Shown here: positions 24,976 through 33,072 of the stretch, piece after piece | How positions within the stretch are numbered: position 1 is the stretch's first letter | How the letters are laid out: every line of letters starts with the position of its first letter | Translations under genes and position numbers: made by a program | The notes under the pieces: model-generated | What the model saw: the letters and a program-made list of their open reading frames with translations, nothing else | Databases searched by the model: none | Told to the model about the DNA's origin: nothing | Source of the DNA: Clostridium prolinivorans | Lineage (GTDB): Bacteria; Bacillota; Clostridia; Clostridiales; Clostridiaceae | Direction of reading: 5' to 3' | DNA length: 64,000 nucleotides | Assembly (NCBI RefSeq): GCF_004011155.1 | Contig: NZ_RJWG01000009.1 | Span: 1 to 64,000 of the forward strand

Positions 24976-25752
24976 CTATTTAGAAAGCGTATATTTTACA
25001 TATTTAGCAGGATCAACTTTATTTTCATTTTTAGTTATGTCCTTACCCTTTACAACTTCAAAATGTAAGTGGCTGCCATATTTTTCATAGCCTGATCTAA
25101 GACTTGTGTTTCCTACTTTACCAATTACTTCACCTTTTTTAACTGATTTATCTTTTGATACTTTTATATCTGGGTCTAAATTGGCATATACAGTAGTTAA
25201 TCCATTTTGATGATAAATGGCAACATATTTTCCATATTCGCCTTCACCAACTTCTAATACTTTACCATCTAAAGCAGCTACTACTTCTTTACCTAAATCA
25301 GTTTTAATATCAATACCTAAAACTGGTCTATATGTGCTAGTGCTATCTGACCATACAGGATCTTCGCTATATGCTCTTGCAAGTGTTCCTTCAACAGGAT
25401 TAGCAAATTTAGTATCAACAGTTTTTGATACTGCAGCTGAAGTTTTGTTTGTTGAAGTTTTAGTCTGAGTATTATTAGTTTGAGTATTATCTACTGTAGA
25501 TTTTGAAGGAACAGTATTTTTCTTTACTTGAAGAGCATTATCATACTCTTCATTAGCCTCTTGAGCTACAATTTCAGAGCCTTTTGTATCCTTTGCTGAT
25601 TCCTGCACTACTGGTGGCTTTACAGGAGTCTTGTTACTTTTTGAAGTAACCGCTGCTACCGTAGCAACTACACACAAGCAAACAAAAAGTACTACATAAA
25701 AACCCTCCTTTTTAAAAAAGTTTGACATTTTGTTGAAATTTTTTTTGTCCAT
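24976..25752 (-). CDS. spoIIQ: SpoIIQ-like M23 peptidase-fold protein
   Basis: This 258-residue protein has one N-terminal membrane helix (about residues 17-36), a Thr/Lys/Asn-rich linker (about 40-115) and a C-terminal LytM/M23 domain (LGIDIKTDLGKEVVAALDGKV ... HLHFEVVKG). The HxH motif is present, but the first metal ligand position (HxGxD in active enzymes) reads VLGID, so the zinc site is incomplete, as in B. subtilis SpoIIQ. Position between spoIID and spoIIID supports SpoIIQ, which in the forespore membrane pairs with SpoIIIAH across the engulfment space. The start ATG follows AAAGGAGG. Confidence 0.85.
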   Translation of the reverse strand: MDKKNFNKMSNFFKKEGFYVVLFVCLCVVATVAAVTSKSNKTPVKPPVVQESAKDTKGSEIVAQEANEEYDNALQVKKNTVPSKSTVDNTQTNNTQTKTSTNKTSAAVSKTVDTKFANPVEGTLARAYSEDPVWSDSTSTYRPVLGIDIKTDLGKEVVAALDGKVLEVGEGEYGKYVAIYHQNGLTTVYANLDPDIKVSKDKSVKKGEVIGKVGNTSLRSGYEKYGSHLHFEVVKGKDITKNENKVDPAKYVKYTLSK

Positions 25753-25863
25753 ACAAACACCTCCTTTTTGTAGTTTGTCCAGTAGATACTAAAAAATACA
25801 TATTTTATGAAAAAAATTTACTATTTTTTTCTACATTTTTTGACATAATTTATATAAAAATAA

Positions 25864-25903
25864 GCTGATGTACAAATAACCATTTAGTTAATTGCACATC
25901 AGC
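25864..25903 (-). terminator. terminator upstream of the spoIIQ-like gene
   Basis: GCTGATGT (25864-25871) pairs with ACATCAGC (25896-25903) plus inner pairs, and the hairpin is followed on the minus strand by TTATTTTTAT. It lies downstream of repeated element copy 1 and would end a transcript coming from it or from spoIID. Confidence 0.85.
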
Positions 25904-26006
25904 CATTTCATTTTTGTATTATATTCACTTAAAAGAAACTATTATAAAAAATGATGAGGGATTCTTTGCATTTCTTCTTTTTTTATTTTATATGTTATAA
26001 AATATT

Positions 26007-26139
26007 TTATGATTATCTCACAAAAACTATTTTTCTTAGAATTGATCACTATATTTTTGAAGTAAATCAATAATAAAACATACTACTTCATTGTGTAATG
26101 AAAATTTATTTAGAGTTTATTGTGGTTTAATCATATTAT
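26007..26139 (-). repeat. repeated structured intergenic element, copy 1 (candidate ncRNA)
   Basis: This 133-bp block is about four-fifths identical by eye to copy 2 at 52632-52759, same orientation, with shared blocks GTAAATCAATAATAAA, AAAATTTATTTA and GTTTAATCAT. It contains the hairpin TTCATT-gtgt-AATGAA (26087-26102) exactly where copy 2 has a different 5-bp hairpin with a 4-nt loop. On the minus strand a promoter-like TAGACA-17-TATTAT (26142-26170) precedes it, and a terminator (25864-25903) follows, so it may be a transcribed RNA of about 270 nt. It is non-coding by inspection. Confidence 0.6.
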
Positions 26140-26141
26140 GC

Positions 26142-26170
26142 ATAATAATATATTAATTTATTTTTGTCTA
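26142..26170 (-). promoter_or_regulatory. promoter-like sequence before repeated element copy 1
   Basis: The minus strand has TAGACA (26165-26170), a 17-nt spacer, and TATTAT (26142-26147). Initiation would fall at the start of the conserved block. Confidence 0.45.
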
Positions 26171-26214
26171 AAGATTATGATAAAGGTATTACAAAATATA
26201 TTATGCATAAATAA

Positions 26215-27270
26215 TTATTTTATTTCATCTATTTTATTTATATTAACTCCTTTATAGTAGTGAGTTAATATTTCTTTATAGTTACTTCCAGTGTCAGCCA
26301 TAGCATCAGCTCCCCATTGGCTCATACCGACTCCATGTCCATAACCTTTACAAGTAATATTTATTACTTTAGAATTAAATGCTATCTGAAAATTAGAGGA
26401 TTTTAAATCAAGCATACTCCTAAAATCAGAACCAGTTATTGTAATATCTCCAATTTTAATTTTTTTTACACTTCCCCCACCTTCAGTTCTTTCTAATATA
26501 GATATTTGATTTTTTAATTTATTTTTTGAAACTTTAGCATTAGGATATTTTGAGTTGATTATATTTGCTAACTTGCTATATGTATACTCTGTAGAACTTT
26601 CATAATTTTTTAGTTTTTTATCTAAACTACTATCTACACTTTTAAGGTATGGACTATCCCCTGAGAATACATCTACAGCATTTTCAGTTCTGCCACTACT
26701 TATGGCAAAATAAAAAGGCCTCATAACTAACTTTCCATCATAAGTTAATACTTCCCCTGCAGTATCTGAAACTGCTTTTGTAATTTTACTCCAATACTCA
26801 GCTGCCGAAGATTTTTTCCAACCATTAAATCGTTCTTCTTTGCTTAAATATGCTTGACAATGTACTGTATCGCATAAATCTGCCCCTTTACCATTAGAAC
26901 AACTGCTCCCTCCAAATTCTTCCATATGGGCTAATGCATAAGTTCTTGCTGCTACAGCTTGAGCTTTTAGAGCTTCAATATTAAATTCAGCAGGCATTTC
27001 TGCTGAAACCACTCCTCTTACATATTCCTCAAGATCCATCTCAACTATTTTATTTTCTTTAGTTATATACACCTTTACTTTATATTCTTTATTATTATTT
27101 TTCAAAATTATATCATCATTTTTTAATTCATAATTTTTTAATTTATCTATACTACTATTATTATTTCCTATTCCTACAACAGATATAGATAATATTATTA
27201 TAAAAGTTATAACTATTGATATAGAAATAAATAATTTTTTTACATGATTAAAGATAATAACTTTCTGCAT
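26215..27270 (-). CDS. spoIID: stage II sporulation protein D, lytic transglycosylase
   Basis: This 351-residue membrane-anchored enzyme (N-terminal helix about residues 13-33) cuts peptidoglycan during forespore engulfment as part of the DMP machine. The catalytic Glu lies in RGVVSAEMPAEFNIEALKAQ (about residue 90), and the Cys/His cluster C-S-N-G-K-G-A-D-L-C-D-T-V-H-C resembles the zinc-binding segment of SpoIID. The C-terminal GYGHGVGMSQWGADAMA is diagnostic. The start ATG follows GAGGGGG. It is downstream of murA as in Bacillus; partners spoIIM and spoIIP are not in this window. Confidence 0.97.
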   Translation of the reverse strand: MQKVIIFNHVKKLFISISIVITFIIILSISVVGIGNNNSSIDKLKNYELKNDDIILKNNNKEYKVKVYITKENKIVEMDLEEYVRGVVSAEMPAEFNIEALKAQAVAARTYALAHMEEFGGSSCSNGKGADLCDTVHCQAYLSKEERFNGWKKSSAAEYWSKITKAVSDTAGEVLTYDGKLVMRPFYFAISSGRTENAVDVFSGDSPYLKSVDSSLDKKLKNYESSTEYTYSKLANIINSKYPNAKVSKNKLKNQISILERTEGGGSVKKIKIGDITITGSDFRSMLDLKSSNFQIAFNSKVINITCKGYGHGVGMSQWGADAMADTGSNYKEILTHYYKGVNINKIDEIK

Positions 27271-27366
27271 AAAAATATCCCCCTCTTTAGTTAATAGCTA
27301 TAATAAAACCAGCTATAATATAGTTTATTAAGGGGGGATATTAATTATTACCATATAATATTTTAT

Positions 27367-28626
27367 CTAATAAATTACTCTTTCTATATCAGCTCCTAAA
27401 GCTTTAAGCTTACCTTCTATATTTACATATCCTCTATCAATATGATATACATCTAAAATTTCGGTATATCCTTCTGCAGCAAGTCCTGCTAATATCAAAG
27501 CTGCACCTGCTCTTAAATCTGTAGCTTTAATTTCAGAGCCTGTGAGTTTGTCAACTCCTTCTATAACAGCTGTTCTCCCGTCAATTTTTATATTTGCACC
27601 CATTCGTTTTAATTCTTGAGCATGCATAAATCTATTTTCAAAAATAGTCTCTGTTATAATGCTAGTTCCTTTAACTAAAGATAATAAGCTCATCATCTGA
27701 GCCTGCATATCTGTCGGAAACCCAGGATAAGGCATAGTTTTTATATCTACAGGTTTTAATTCTTTTCTTCCATCAACAATAATACTATCGCCATCTATTT
27801 CTAAAAAAACTCCCATTTCTGTAAGTTTTGCTATAACAGGCTTTAAGTGTTCTTCATTTATACCGCAGACTTTAATTATACTTTTTGTTATTGCAGCTGC
27901 TACCATATAAGTTCCAGCTTCTATTCTATCATAAATTGGTTTATAGGTAACACCTTTAAGGCATTTTACCCCTGTTATTTTTATTGTATCACTTCCAGCT
28001 CCAATTATTTCGGCTCCCATAGCATTTAAAAATTTTGCTAAATCCTCTATTTCAGGTTCTGCTGCTGCATTTTCTATTATAGTTTCTCCATCTGCTAAAA
28101 CTGCCGCCATCATTATATTTTCTGTTGCTCCAACTGATGGAAAATCTAAATATATTTTACTTCCTATCAACCTTTTAGCAGAAGCCTCAACATAGCCATG
28201 TCCTATATTTACATCTGCTCCTAAAGCTGTAAGTCCTTTTAAATGAAGATCAATTGGTCTAGTACCTATGTTACATCCTCCTGGAAGAGATATTTTAAAT
28301 TTCCCAAATTTAGCTATCATAGGGCCCATAATTAAAAACGATGCTCTCATTTTTCTTACTAATTCACTTGAAGGCTCTCCAAAGGTTAATTTACTTGTAT
28401 CAATAAATACTTTATTGTTATATTTATCTATTTTTGTATATGCACCTATAGATTTTAATACATCACTTATTACAAATACATCCTCAAGCATAGGAGCGTT
28501 TTCTATTATGCATTTATCTTCACTTAATATACTTGCTGCTATTATTGGTAGTACGGAATTTTTAGCTGAACTTATACTTACACTTCCGCTTAATTTGTTC
28601 CCACCTTTTATTACTATTTTCTCCAT
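27367..28626 (-). CDS. murA: UDP-N-acetylglucosamine 1-carboxyvinyltransferase MurA
   Basis: This 419-residue enzyme transfers enolpyruvate from PEP to UDP-GlcNAc, the first committed step of peptidoglycan synthesis and the fosfomycin target. The catalytic cysteine is kept in LPGGCNIGTRPIDLHLKG (about residue 117), which predicts fosfomycin sensitivity at the enzyme level. FPSVGATENIMMAAVLADG is also present. The start is ATG 28626 (MEKIVIKGG), 7 nt after GGGGG; a longer reading from 28707 runs into ywmB and is rejected. Position next to ywmB and spoIID corresponds to the murAA/murAB copy of that cluster. Confidence 0.97.
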   Translation of the reverse strand: MEKIVIKGGNKLSGSVSISSAKNSVLPIIAASILSEDKCIIENAPMLEDVFVISDVLKSIGAYTKIDKYNNKVFIDTSKLTFGEPSSELVRKMRASFLIMGPMIAKFGKFKISLPGGCNIGTRPIDLHLKGLTALGADVNIGHGYVEASAKRLIGSKIYLDFPSVGATENIMMAAVLADGETIIENAAAEPEIEDLAKFLNAMGAEIIGAGSDTIKITGVKCLKGVTYKPIYDRIEAGTYMVAAAITKSIIKVCGINEEHLKPVIAKLTEMGVFLEIDGDSIIVDGRKELKPVDIKTMPYPGFPTDMQAQMMSLLSLVKGTSIITETIFENRFMHAQELKRMGANIKIDGRTAVIEGVDKLTGSEIKATDLRAGAALILAGLAAEGYTEILDVYHIDRGYVNIEGKLKALGADIERVIY

Positions 28627-28643
28627 ATATATCCCCCATTTCA

Positions 28644-29333
28644 TTAATAAGTTTCTATTATTATAGGAGTACCAATAATGATATAGTTTCCTGAAGTATA
28701 ACTGCATAGTGCATAATTAAAATCTATATATTTACCATTATTTTTTATAACAGGATATTTACCAGTATAAGCAGTACTAGTGTAACCATTTTCTATTTTT
28801 ACAGTGTCTATGTTTTTTACCCCATTATCTTTTAATAATACTTCTATATCTTTATTAGTTTTATAAATATCTTTACTTGGAATTTGAGCTTTTATATATT
28901 GAAAATACTTCGCTTTATTATAATTTTCTCCCAAAGCATTATCGACAAGCTTTTCTAAACTATTAATACCATTTGTTGATCCCTTTTTTATAATGTTTAA
29001 TGTGACAGTATTATAGCTATCACCTTTTGTGCTTTCTATGTAACCGTAAATATTATTATTTCTAAATTCTATGCAATAAATATTACTTTCTTTAGTAATA
29101 TTAGTTATAACGTCTTTTAAATTTAATGATTTTAAAATTTTATTACAATAATTTTCACTGTCTTCTTTTGTATTAACTACAGTTTTTATACCATATTCTT
29201 CTACACTTCCATTTACTTTAGTTAGTATTTCATTGAAAAAATTAATATTTTTTTTAGCAAATGATAAATTCTTATTAATCCCCCCAAAAAGTATTATTAA
29301 AATTAAAACTAGTATAAATAATTTATTTCTCAT
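28644..29333 (-). CDS. ywmB: YwmB family secreted protein
   Basis: This 229-residue protein has an N-terminal signal or anchor helix (residues 5-20) and a periplasm-side domain of the YwmB (TATA-box-binding-like fold, DUF1779) family. The identification rests on size, topology, the ending YALCSYTSGNYIIIGTPIIIETY, and position directly upstream of murA, as ywmB is in Bacillus. The function is unknown; involvement in cell envelope or sporulation is inferred from its neighbours. The start ATG follows AGGAGG, and the stop is 18 nt before the murA start. Confidence 0.8.
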   Translation of the reverse strand: MRNKLFILVLILIILFGGINKNLSFAKKNINFFNEILTKVNGSVEEYGIKTVVNTKEDSENYCNKILKSLNLKDVITNITKESNIYCIEFRNNNIYGYIESTKGDSYNTVTLNIIKKGSTNGINSLEKLVDNALGENYNKAKYFQYIKAQIPSKDIYKTNKDIEVLLKDNGVKNIDTVKIENGYTSTAYTGKYPVIKNNGKYIDFNYALCSYTSGNYIIIGTPIIIETY

Positions 29334-29473
29334 TTTTTCCTCCTGATTTTAACTTTTTATATAGGTATTAAAACTTATACCCCCTATTTTCTTTATAGAT
29401 TATTGACAACAAAACGATATTTTATTCTTTAATATATTATTAATATATTAAACTTGCAAAAAAATGTGAAAAA

Positions 29474-29495
29474 AAAGAAGGCATTAGCCTTCTTT
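29474..29495 (-). terminator. wecB operon terminator
   Basis: AAAGAAGGC ATTA GCCTTCTTT is followed on the minus strand by an uninterrupted U-run. It ends the rpiB-upp-comEB-wecB operon. Confidence 0.93.
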
Positions 29496-29543
29496 GAAAT
29501 ATTTATAAATATTTTTTAACCTTTATTTTTTATTTATGTAAAA

Positions 29544-30692
29544 CTATATAAATTCTGATACTCTATCTTTTTTGTAGCCAAAACTATATAATATAGCATC
29601 TACTATTCTTTCAGAAGCTTTTCCATCTCCATACGGATTTATAGCTTTAGTCATATTTTGATATTCTTCTTTATTTCTTATTAAATTATTTGCTTCTTTA
29701 GTAATACATTCTATATCTGTACCAACAAGTTTTACAGTACCTGCTTTAACAGCCTCTGGTCTTTCTGTTACTTTCCTTAATACTAAAACAGGTTTGCCTA
29801 AATGAGGGGCTTCCTCTTGAAGACCTCCCGAATCTGTCATAATCATATAACATTTGTTCATAAGATTATGTGTCTCTTTTGTGTCAAGTGGAGGCAAAAG
29901 GTGTACTCTTTCTAATTCGCCTAAACATTTATAAACCACATCTTTTACAACAGGATTAAGATGTACAAGATAAACAATTTCTACATCTTCGTTGTTTTGT
30001 ACTATATTTTTTAAAGCTTTGCATATATTTTCAATTCCTTCTCCCCAGTTTTCTCTTCTATGGGCTGTAACCATTATTACTTTTTTATTTTTAAAATCTA
30101 TACTATTTAAAATTTCATTGTTAAATATATAATCTTTGCACACCGTAAAATTCATTGCGTCTATTATAGTATTACCTGTAACAAAAATATCATTTTCTTT
30201 TACACCCTCATTTAAAAGATTTTTCTTGGAAGTTAAGGTAGGTGCAAAATGTAAATCAGCTATAGATCCTGTAAGTTTTCTATTCATTTCTTCAGGAAAA
30301 GGAAAATATTTATTAAAAGTTCTAAGTCCTGCTTCAACATGCCCGACTTTAATTTTTTTATAAAAAGCAGCAAGTGCTCCAGCAAAAGTTGTAGTAGTAT
30401 CTCCATGTACAAGTATTAAATCAGGCTTTTCTTTTTCAAATATTTTCTCTAAGCCTTGAAGAACATTTATAGTAATACCAGTTAAACTTTGTTTAGATTT
30501 CATTATATTCAAATCAAAATCAGGGTTTATATTAAATAATTCAAGAACTTGATCTAACATCTGTCTATGTTGTGCAGTAACACATACTAAAGATTCTATT
30601 TCATTTCTTTTTTCAAGTTCTTTCACAAGAGGAGCCATTTTAATAGCTTCAGGTCTTGTTCCAAATATTGTTATAACCTTAATTTTTTTCAT
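29544..30692 (-). CDS. wecB: UDP-N-acetylglucosamine 2-epimerase (non-hydrolysing)
   Basis: This 382-residue enzyme interconverts UDP-GlcNAc and UDP-ManNAc, a precursor for teichoic acid linkage units and capsules (MnaA/YvyH in Bacillus). Motifs: TIFGTRPEAIKMAPL, VHGDTTTTFAGALAAF, HVEAGLRTFNKYFPFPEEMNR, VTAHRRENWGEG and TDSGGLQEEAPHLGKPVLVLR. The length is typical. The start ATG follows AAGGAGG. It is the last gene of the rpiB-upp-comEB-wecB operon, separated by 17 nt from comEB. Confidence 0.96.
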   Translation of the reverse strand: MKKIKVITIFGTRPEAIKMAPLVKELEKRNEIESLVCVTAQHRQMLDQVLELFNINPDFDLNIMKSKQSLTGITINVLQGLEKIFEKEKPDLILVHGDTTTTFAGALAAFYKKIKVGHVEAGLRTFNKYFPFPEEMNRKLTGSIADLHFAPTLTSKKNLLNEGVKENDIFVTGNTIIDAMNFTVCKDYIFNNEILNSIDFKNKKVIMVTAHRRENWGEGIENICKALKNIVQNNEDVEIVYLVHLNPVVKDVVYKCLGELERVHLLPPLDTKETHNLMNKCYMIMTDSGGLQEEAPHLGKPVLVLRKVTERPEAVKAGTVKLVGTDIECITKEANNLIRNKEEYQNMTKAINPYGDGKASERIVDAILYSFGYKKDRVSEFI

Positions 30693-30709
30693 TTGTATCC
30701 TCCTTATCT

Positions 30710-31198
30710 TTAATAAGAACCGTCTCCTATTAAAGAATCATCATTTTTAATCCATTCTTCTACATATATAATTCTAAATTCATTTTTTGTATCTCTTATT
30801 ATAACTTTATCTATTCCAGCATTTATAATAAATCTTTTACATAAAGAACATGGAGATGCATTTTTTACAAGCTCACCATTTGATTTTTCTTTACCAACTA
30901 AATATAATGATGCCCCTATCATATCTTGTCTTCTAGCTGATATTATGGCATTTTGTTCAGCATGTACAGACCTGCAAAGCTCATACCTAGTACCTCTAGG
31001 AATATTAAGCTCTTCCCTTCTGCAATATCCTAAATCACAACAATTTTTTCTTCCTCTGGGCGCCCCTGTATATCCAGTAGATATTATTTCATCATTTTTT
31101 ACTATTAAACTTGCAAAATTACGTCTTAAACAAGTTCCTCGTTCAAGTATAGTTTCGCATATATCAAGATAGTAATTATGTTTATCAATTCTTTCCAT
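30710..31198 (-). CDS. comEB: ComEB-type deoxycytidylate deaminase
   Basis: This 162-residue zinc deaminase converts dCMP to dUMP, feeding dTMP synthesis. The zinc site is HAEQNAI (about residue 79) with PCSLCKRFI (about residue 115); an extra Cys-rich insertion (KNCCDLGYCRREE) is typical of the ComEB group. It is named ComEB after its place in the Bacillus comE operon, though here it lies in a nucleotide-salvage context beside upp. The start ATG follows GAGGATTT. Confidence 0.95.
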   Translation of the reverse strand: MERIDKHNYYLDICETILERGTCLRRNFASLIVKNDEIISTGYTGAPRGRKNCCDLGYCRREELNIPRGTRYELCRSVHAEQNAIISARRQDMIGASLYLVGKEKSNGELVKNASPCSLCKRFIINAGIDKVIIRDTKNEFRIIYVEEWIKNDDSLIGDGSY

Positions 31199-31294
31199 AA
31201 ATCCTCCACTTAAAATTTACGAAGATTTTTATTTTTATTTTATTGTATATTATATCTATATTATAATCCTAATTTTATGTTTAGTGAATAAGCA

Positions 31295-31327
31295 AAGAGG
31301 ATACAAACATTATGTTTATATCCTCTT
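31295..31327 (-). terminator. hairpin between upp and comEB
   Basis: AAGAGGATA pairs with TATCCTCTT (31295-31303 with 31319-31327). No U-run follows on the minus strand, so it is probably an attenuating or processing hairpin rather than a full terminator. Confidence 0.5.
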
Positions 31328-31336
31328 AATATTATA

Positions 31337-31966
31337 CTACTTAGTTCCAAAAAGTCTATCTCCTGCATCTCCAAGTCCTGGAACTATATATCCATTTTCA
31401 TTTAATTTTTCATCTATAGAAGCTACATATATATCTACATCAGGATGAATATCCATAACAGTTTTTATTCCTTCTGGAGCTGCAATTAAACACATAAGTC
31501 TTATATACTTTGCTCCTTTGTTTTTTAATAATGTTATAGCATCTACTGCAGAACCACCTGTTGCAAGCATAGGATCAGTTACTATAACATCTCTTTCTCC
31601 TATATCTTGTGGAAGTTTGCAAAAATACTCAACAGGTTTTAATGTTGTTTCATCTCTATAAAGTCCAATGTGTCCAACCTTAGCAGCAGGGATAAGTTTA
31701 AGTATTCCATCAACCATTCCTAATCCTGCTCTTAAAATTGGTACTATTGCAATTTTTTTACCTGCAAGCATTTTACACTTTGCTTTACATATTGGTGTTT
31801 CAATTTCTACCTCTTCAAGTTGAAGGTCACGAGTAACTTCATAAGCCATAAGCATCGCAACTTCTTCTACAAGTTCTCTAAAATCTTTAGATCCTGTATT
31901 TTTATTTCTTATAAAAGCTAATTTATGAAGTATTAAAGGATGGGCAATTTGTGTAACTTTACTCAT
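31337..31966 (-). CDS. upp: uracil phosphoribosyltransferase
   Basis: This 209-residue salvage enzyme makes UMP from uracil and PRPP. The PRPP loop is [18 protein letters not shown] (about residue 128), and the uracil-binding tail [18 protein letters not shown] is complete. The length is standard. The start ATG follows AGGAGG. It sits 12 nt after rpiB, so ribose-phosphate supply and PRPP use are in one operon. No pyrR-type or other regulatory leader was recognised. Confidence 0.98.
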   Translation of the reverse strand: MSKVTQIAHPLILHKLAFIRNKNTGSKDFRELVEEVAMLMAYEVTRDLQLEEVEIETPICKAKCKMLAGKKIAIVPILRAGLGMVDGILKLIPAAKVGHIGLYRDETTLKPVEYFCKLPQDIGERDVIVTDPMLATGGSAVDAITLLKNKGAKYIRLMCLIAAPEGIKTVMDIHPDVDIYVASIDEKLNENGYIVPGLGDAGDRLFGTK

Positions 31967-31978
31967 TTTTTGTTCCTC

Positions 31979-32428
31979 CTATTTCATGTACTTTTTCTCA
32001 ATTTCAGTAATCTTATTTATTCTTCTTAAATGTCTATCTCCTTCAAATTCAGCATTTAAAAAAGTATCAACTATATCTAAAGCTATGCCTGTTCCAACAA
32101 CTCTAGCTCCCATAGCAAGAATGTTTGCATTATTATGTTCTCTGCAGGCATGAGCACTAAAAGTATCACTGCAAAGTGCTGCTCTTATACCTGGAACTTT
32201 ATTAGCTGCTATACTTATACCAATTCCTGTCCCGCAAATTAAAATACCTAAATCATAATTTTTACTTGCTACTTCTTTAGCAACAATTTCTGCAAAATCA
32301 GGATAATCACAAGATGCCTCACTAAAGGTTCCAAAGTCTTTAAAATCATATCCCTTTTCTTTTAAATGTTTTACTACTTCTTCTTTAAGCGAAAAACCTG
32401 CATGATCGCTTCCTACTGCAATTTTCAA
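31979..32428 (-). CDS. rpiB: ribose-5-phosphate isomerase B
   Basis: This 149-residue RpiB/LacAB family isomerase interconverts ribulose-5-P and ribose-5-P. Key parts are VGSDHAGFSLKEEVV, the catalytic-Cys segment GILICGTGIGISIAANK (about residue 70), and CREHNNANILAMGARV. The start is TTG 32428, 8 nt after AAGGAG; an in-frame GTG at 32437 overlaps the ribosome binding site. Its leader contains a decayed 82-bp copy of its own internal sequence, and the ribosome binding site lies exactly at the end of that copy. Confidence 0.95.
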   Translation of the reverse strand: MKIAVGSDHAGFSLKEEVVKHLKEKGYDFKDFGTFSEASCDYPDFAEIVAKEVASKNYDLGILICGTGIGISIAANKVPGIRAALCSDTFSAHACREHNNANILAMGARVVGTGIALDIVDTFLNAEFEGDRHLRRINKITEIEKKYMK

Positions 32429-32438
32429 AATTATCACT

Positions 32439-32520
32439 CCTTAATCATAATTTTTACTTGCTGCTTTTCTTTAGCAACAATTTCTGCAAAGTCAGGATAA
32501 TCACAATATGCCTCACTAAG
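32439..32520 (-). pseudogene. decayed internal fragment of rpiB in the rpiB leader
   Basis: This 82-bp stretch is nearly identical to 32247-32327 inside rpiB (encoding SEAxCDYPDFAEIVAKE...), with a few substitutions and a 2-nt insertion that breaks the frame. It lies between the operon promoter and the rpiB start, so it is transcribed but not translated as RpiB. It is probably the remnant of a tandem duplication. Confidence 0.88.
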
Positions 32521-32531
32521 CTTTTTTATAT

Positions 32532-32561
32532 ATTATAAATTAACAATGTATTGTTTGACAA
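32532..32561 (-). promoter_or_regulatory. promoter of the rpiB-upp-comEB-wecB operon
   Basis: The minus strand has TTGTCA (32556-32561), an 18-nt spacer, and TATAAT (32532-32537). The leader would include the rpiB fragment. Confidence 0.7.
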
Positions 32562-32581
32562 TTTTAAATTTTTTATCACAA

Positions 32582-32624
32582 AAAAGAAGATAAACATGCC
32601 TATAAGGCACCTTTATCTTCTTTT
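32582..32624 (-). terminator. ywlE operon terminator
   Basis: A 13-bp stem AAAAGAAGATAAA / TTTATCTTCTTTT with an inner stem overlaps the last codons of ywlE and is followed by a U-run. Confidence 0.92.
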
Positions 32625-33055
32625 AATTTATCTATTAAAAGTAAAATACTATTTTTTAAAGATTCAAAAGTTTTTCTGTAAATAGCTATACTGCCGCCAT
32701 AAGGATCTAAAACATCGCCCTTAACGCCGACATATTCATTAAGTGAATATATTTTATCTTTCATATTTGGAAAATTATTCTGTAATATATCTTTTATATA
32801 TGAAGTCATAGTTAAAACCAAATCTGAATCTTTTAATATTTCTTCTGTTAATTGTACTGCTTCTCTATTGCTTATATCTAAATTGTAATTTTCTTTTATT
32901 AAAATAGCGGTATTTTGGGAGGTTTTGCTTTTAGGAACAACTGAAAGTCCTGCTGAAGCAGCAGTTACATTATTTAAAGTACAAAGATTATTAAATATAG
33001 CCTCAGCCATACAACTTCTACATGTATTTCCGGTACATACAAATAATATTTTCAT
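32600..33055 (-). CDS. ywlE: low-molecular-weight protein arginine/tyrosine phosphatase (YwlE type)
   Basis: This 151-residue phosphatase has the CX5R active site VCTGNTCRS (residues 6-14) and the general-acid loop LDPYGGS. A Thr in the CTGNTCR loop, as in Bacillus YwlE, indicates preference for phospho-arginine over phospho-tyrosine; this is inferred from the family. It follows ywlC by 17 nt, the same linkage as in Bacillus. The stop codon lies inside the operon terminator. Confidence 0.9.
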   Translation of the reverse strand: MKILFVCTGNTCRSCMAEAIFNNLCTLNNVTAASAGLSVVPKSKTSQNTAILIKENYNLDISNREAVQLTEEILKDSDLVLTMTSYIKDILQNNFPNMKDKIYSLNEYVGVKGDVLDPYGGSIAIYRKTFESLKNSILLLIDKLKEDKGAL

Positions 33056-33072
33056 AAACTCAAACCTCCTCT

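Noticed and set aside
25864-25903. Hairpin upstream of the spoIIQ-like gene as a riboswitch
   Set aside because: The stem is followed by a U-run and matches no aptamer core; a plain terminator explains it.
30710-31198. comEB, comFC and the comFA-like gene as evidence of active natural competence
   Set aside because: ComEB acts in dNTP metabolism, the genes are scattered, comFA is degenerate, and no pilin or DNA-channel genes are in the window.
31295-31327. Hairpin upstream of comEB as a PyrR-binding loop
   Set aside because: It lacks the conserved PyrR anti-antiterminator loop sequence and does not sit in a leader with overlapping terminators.
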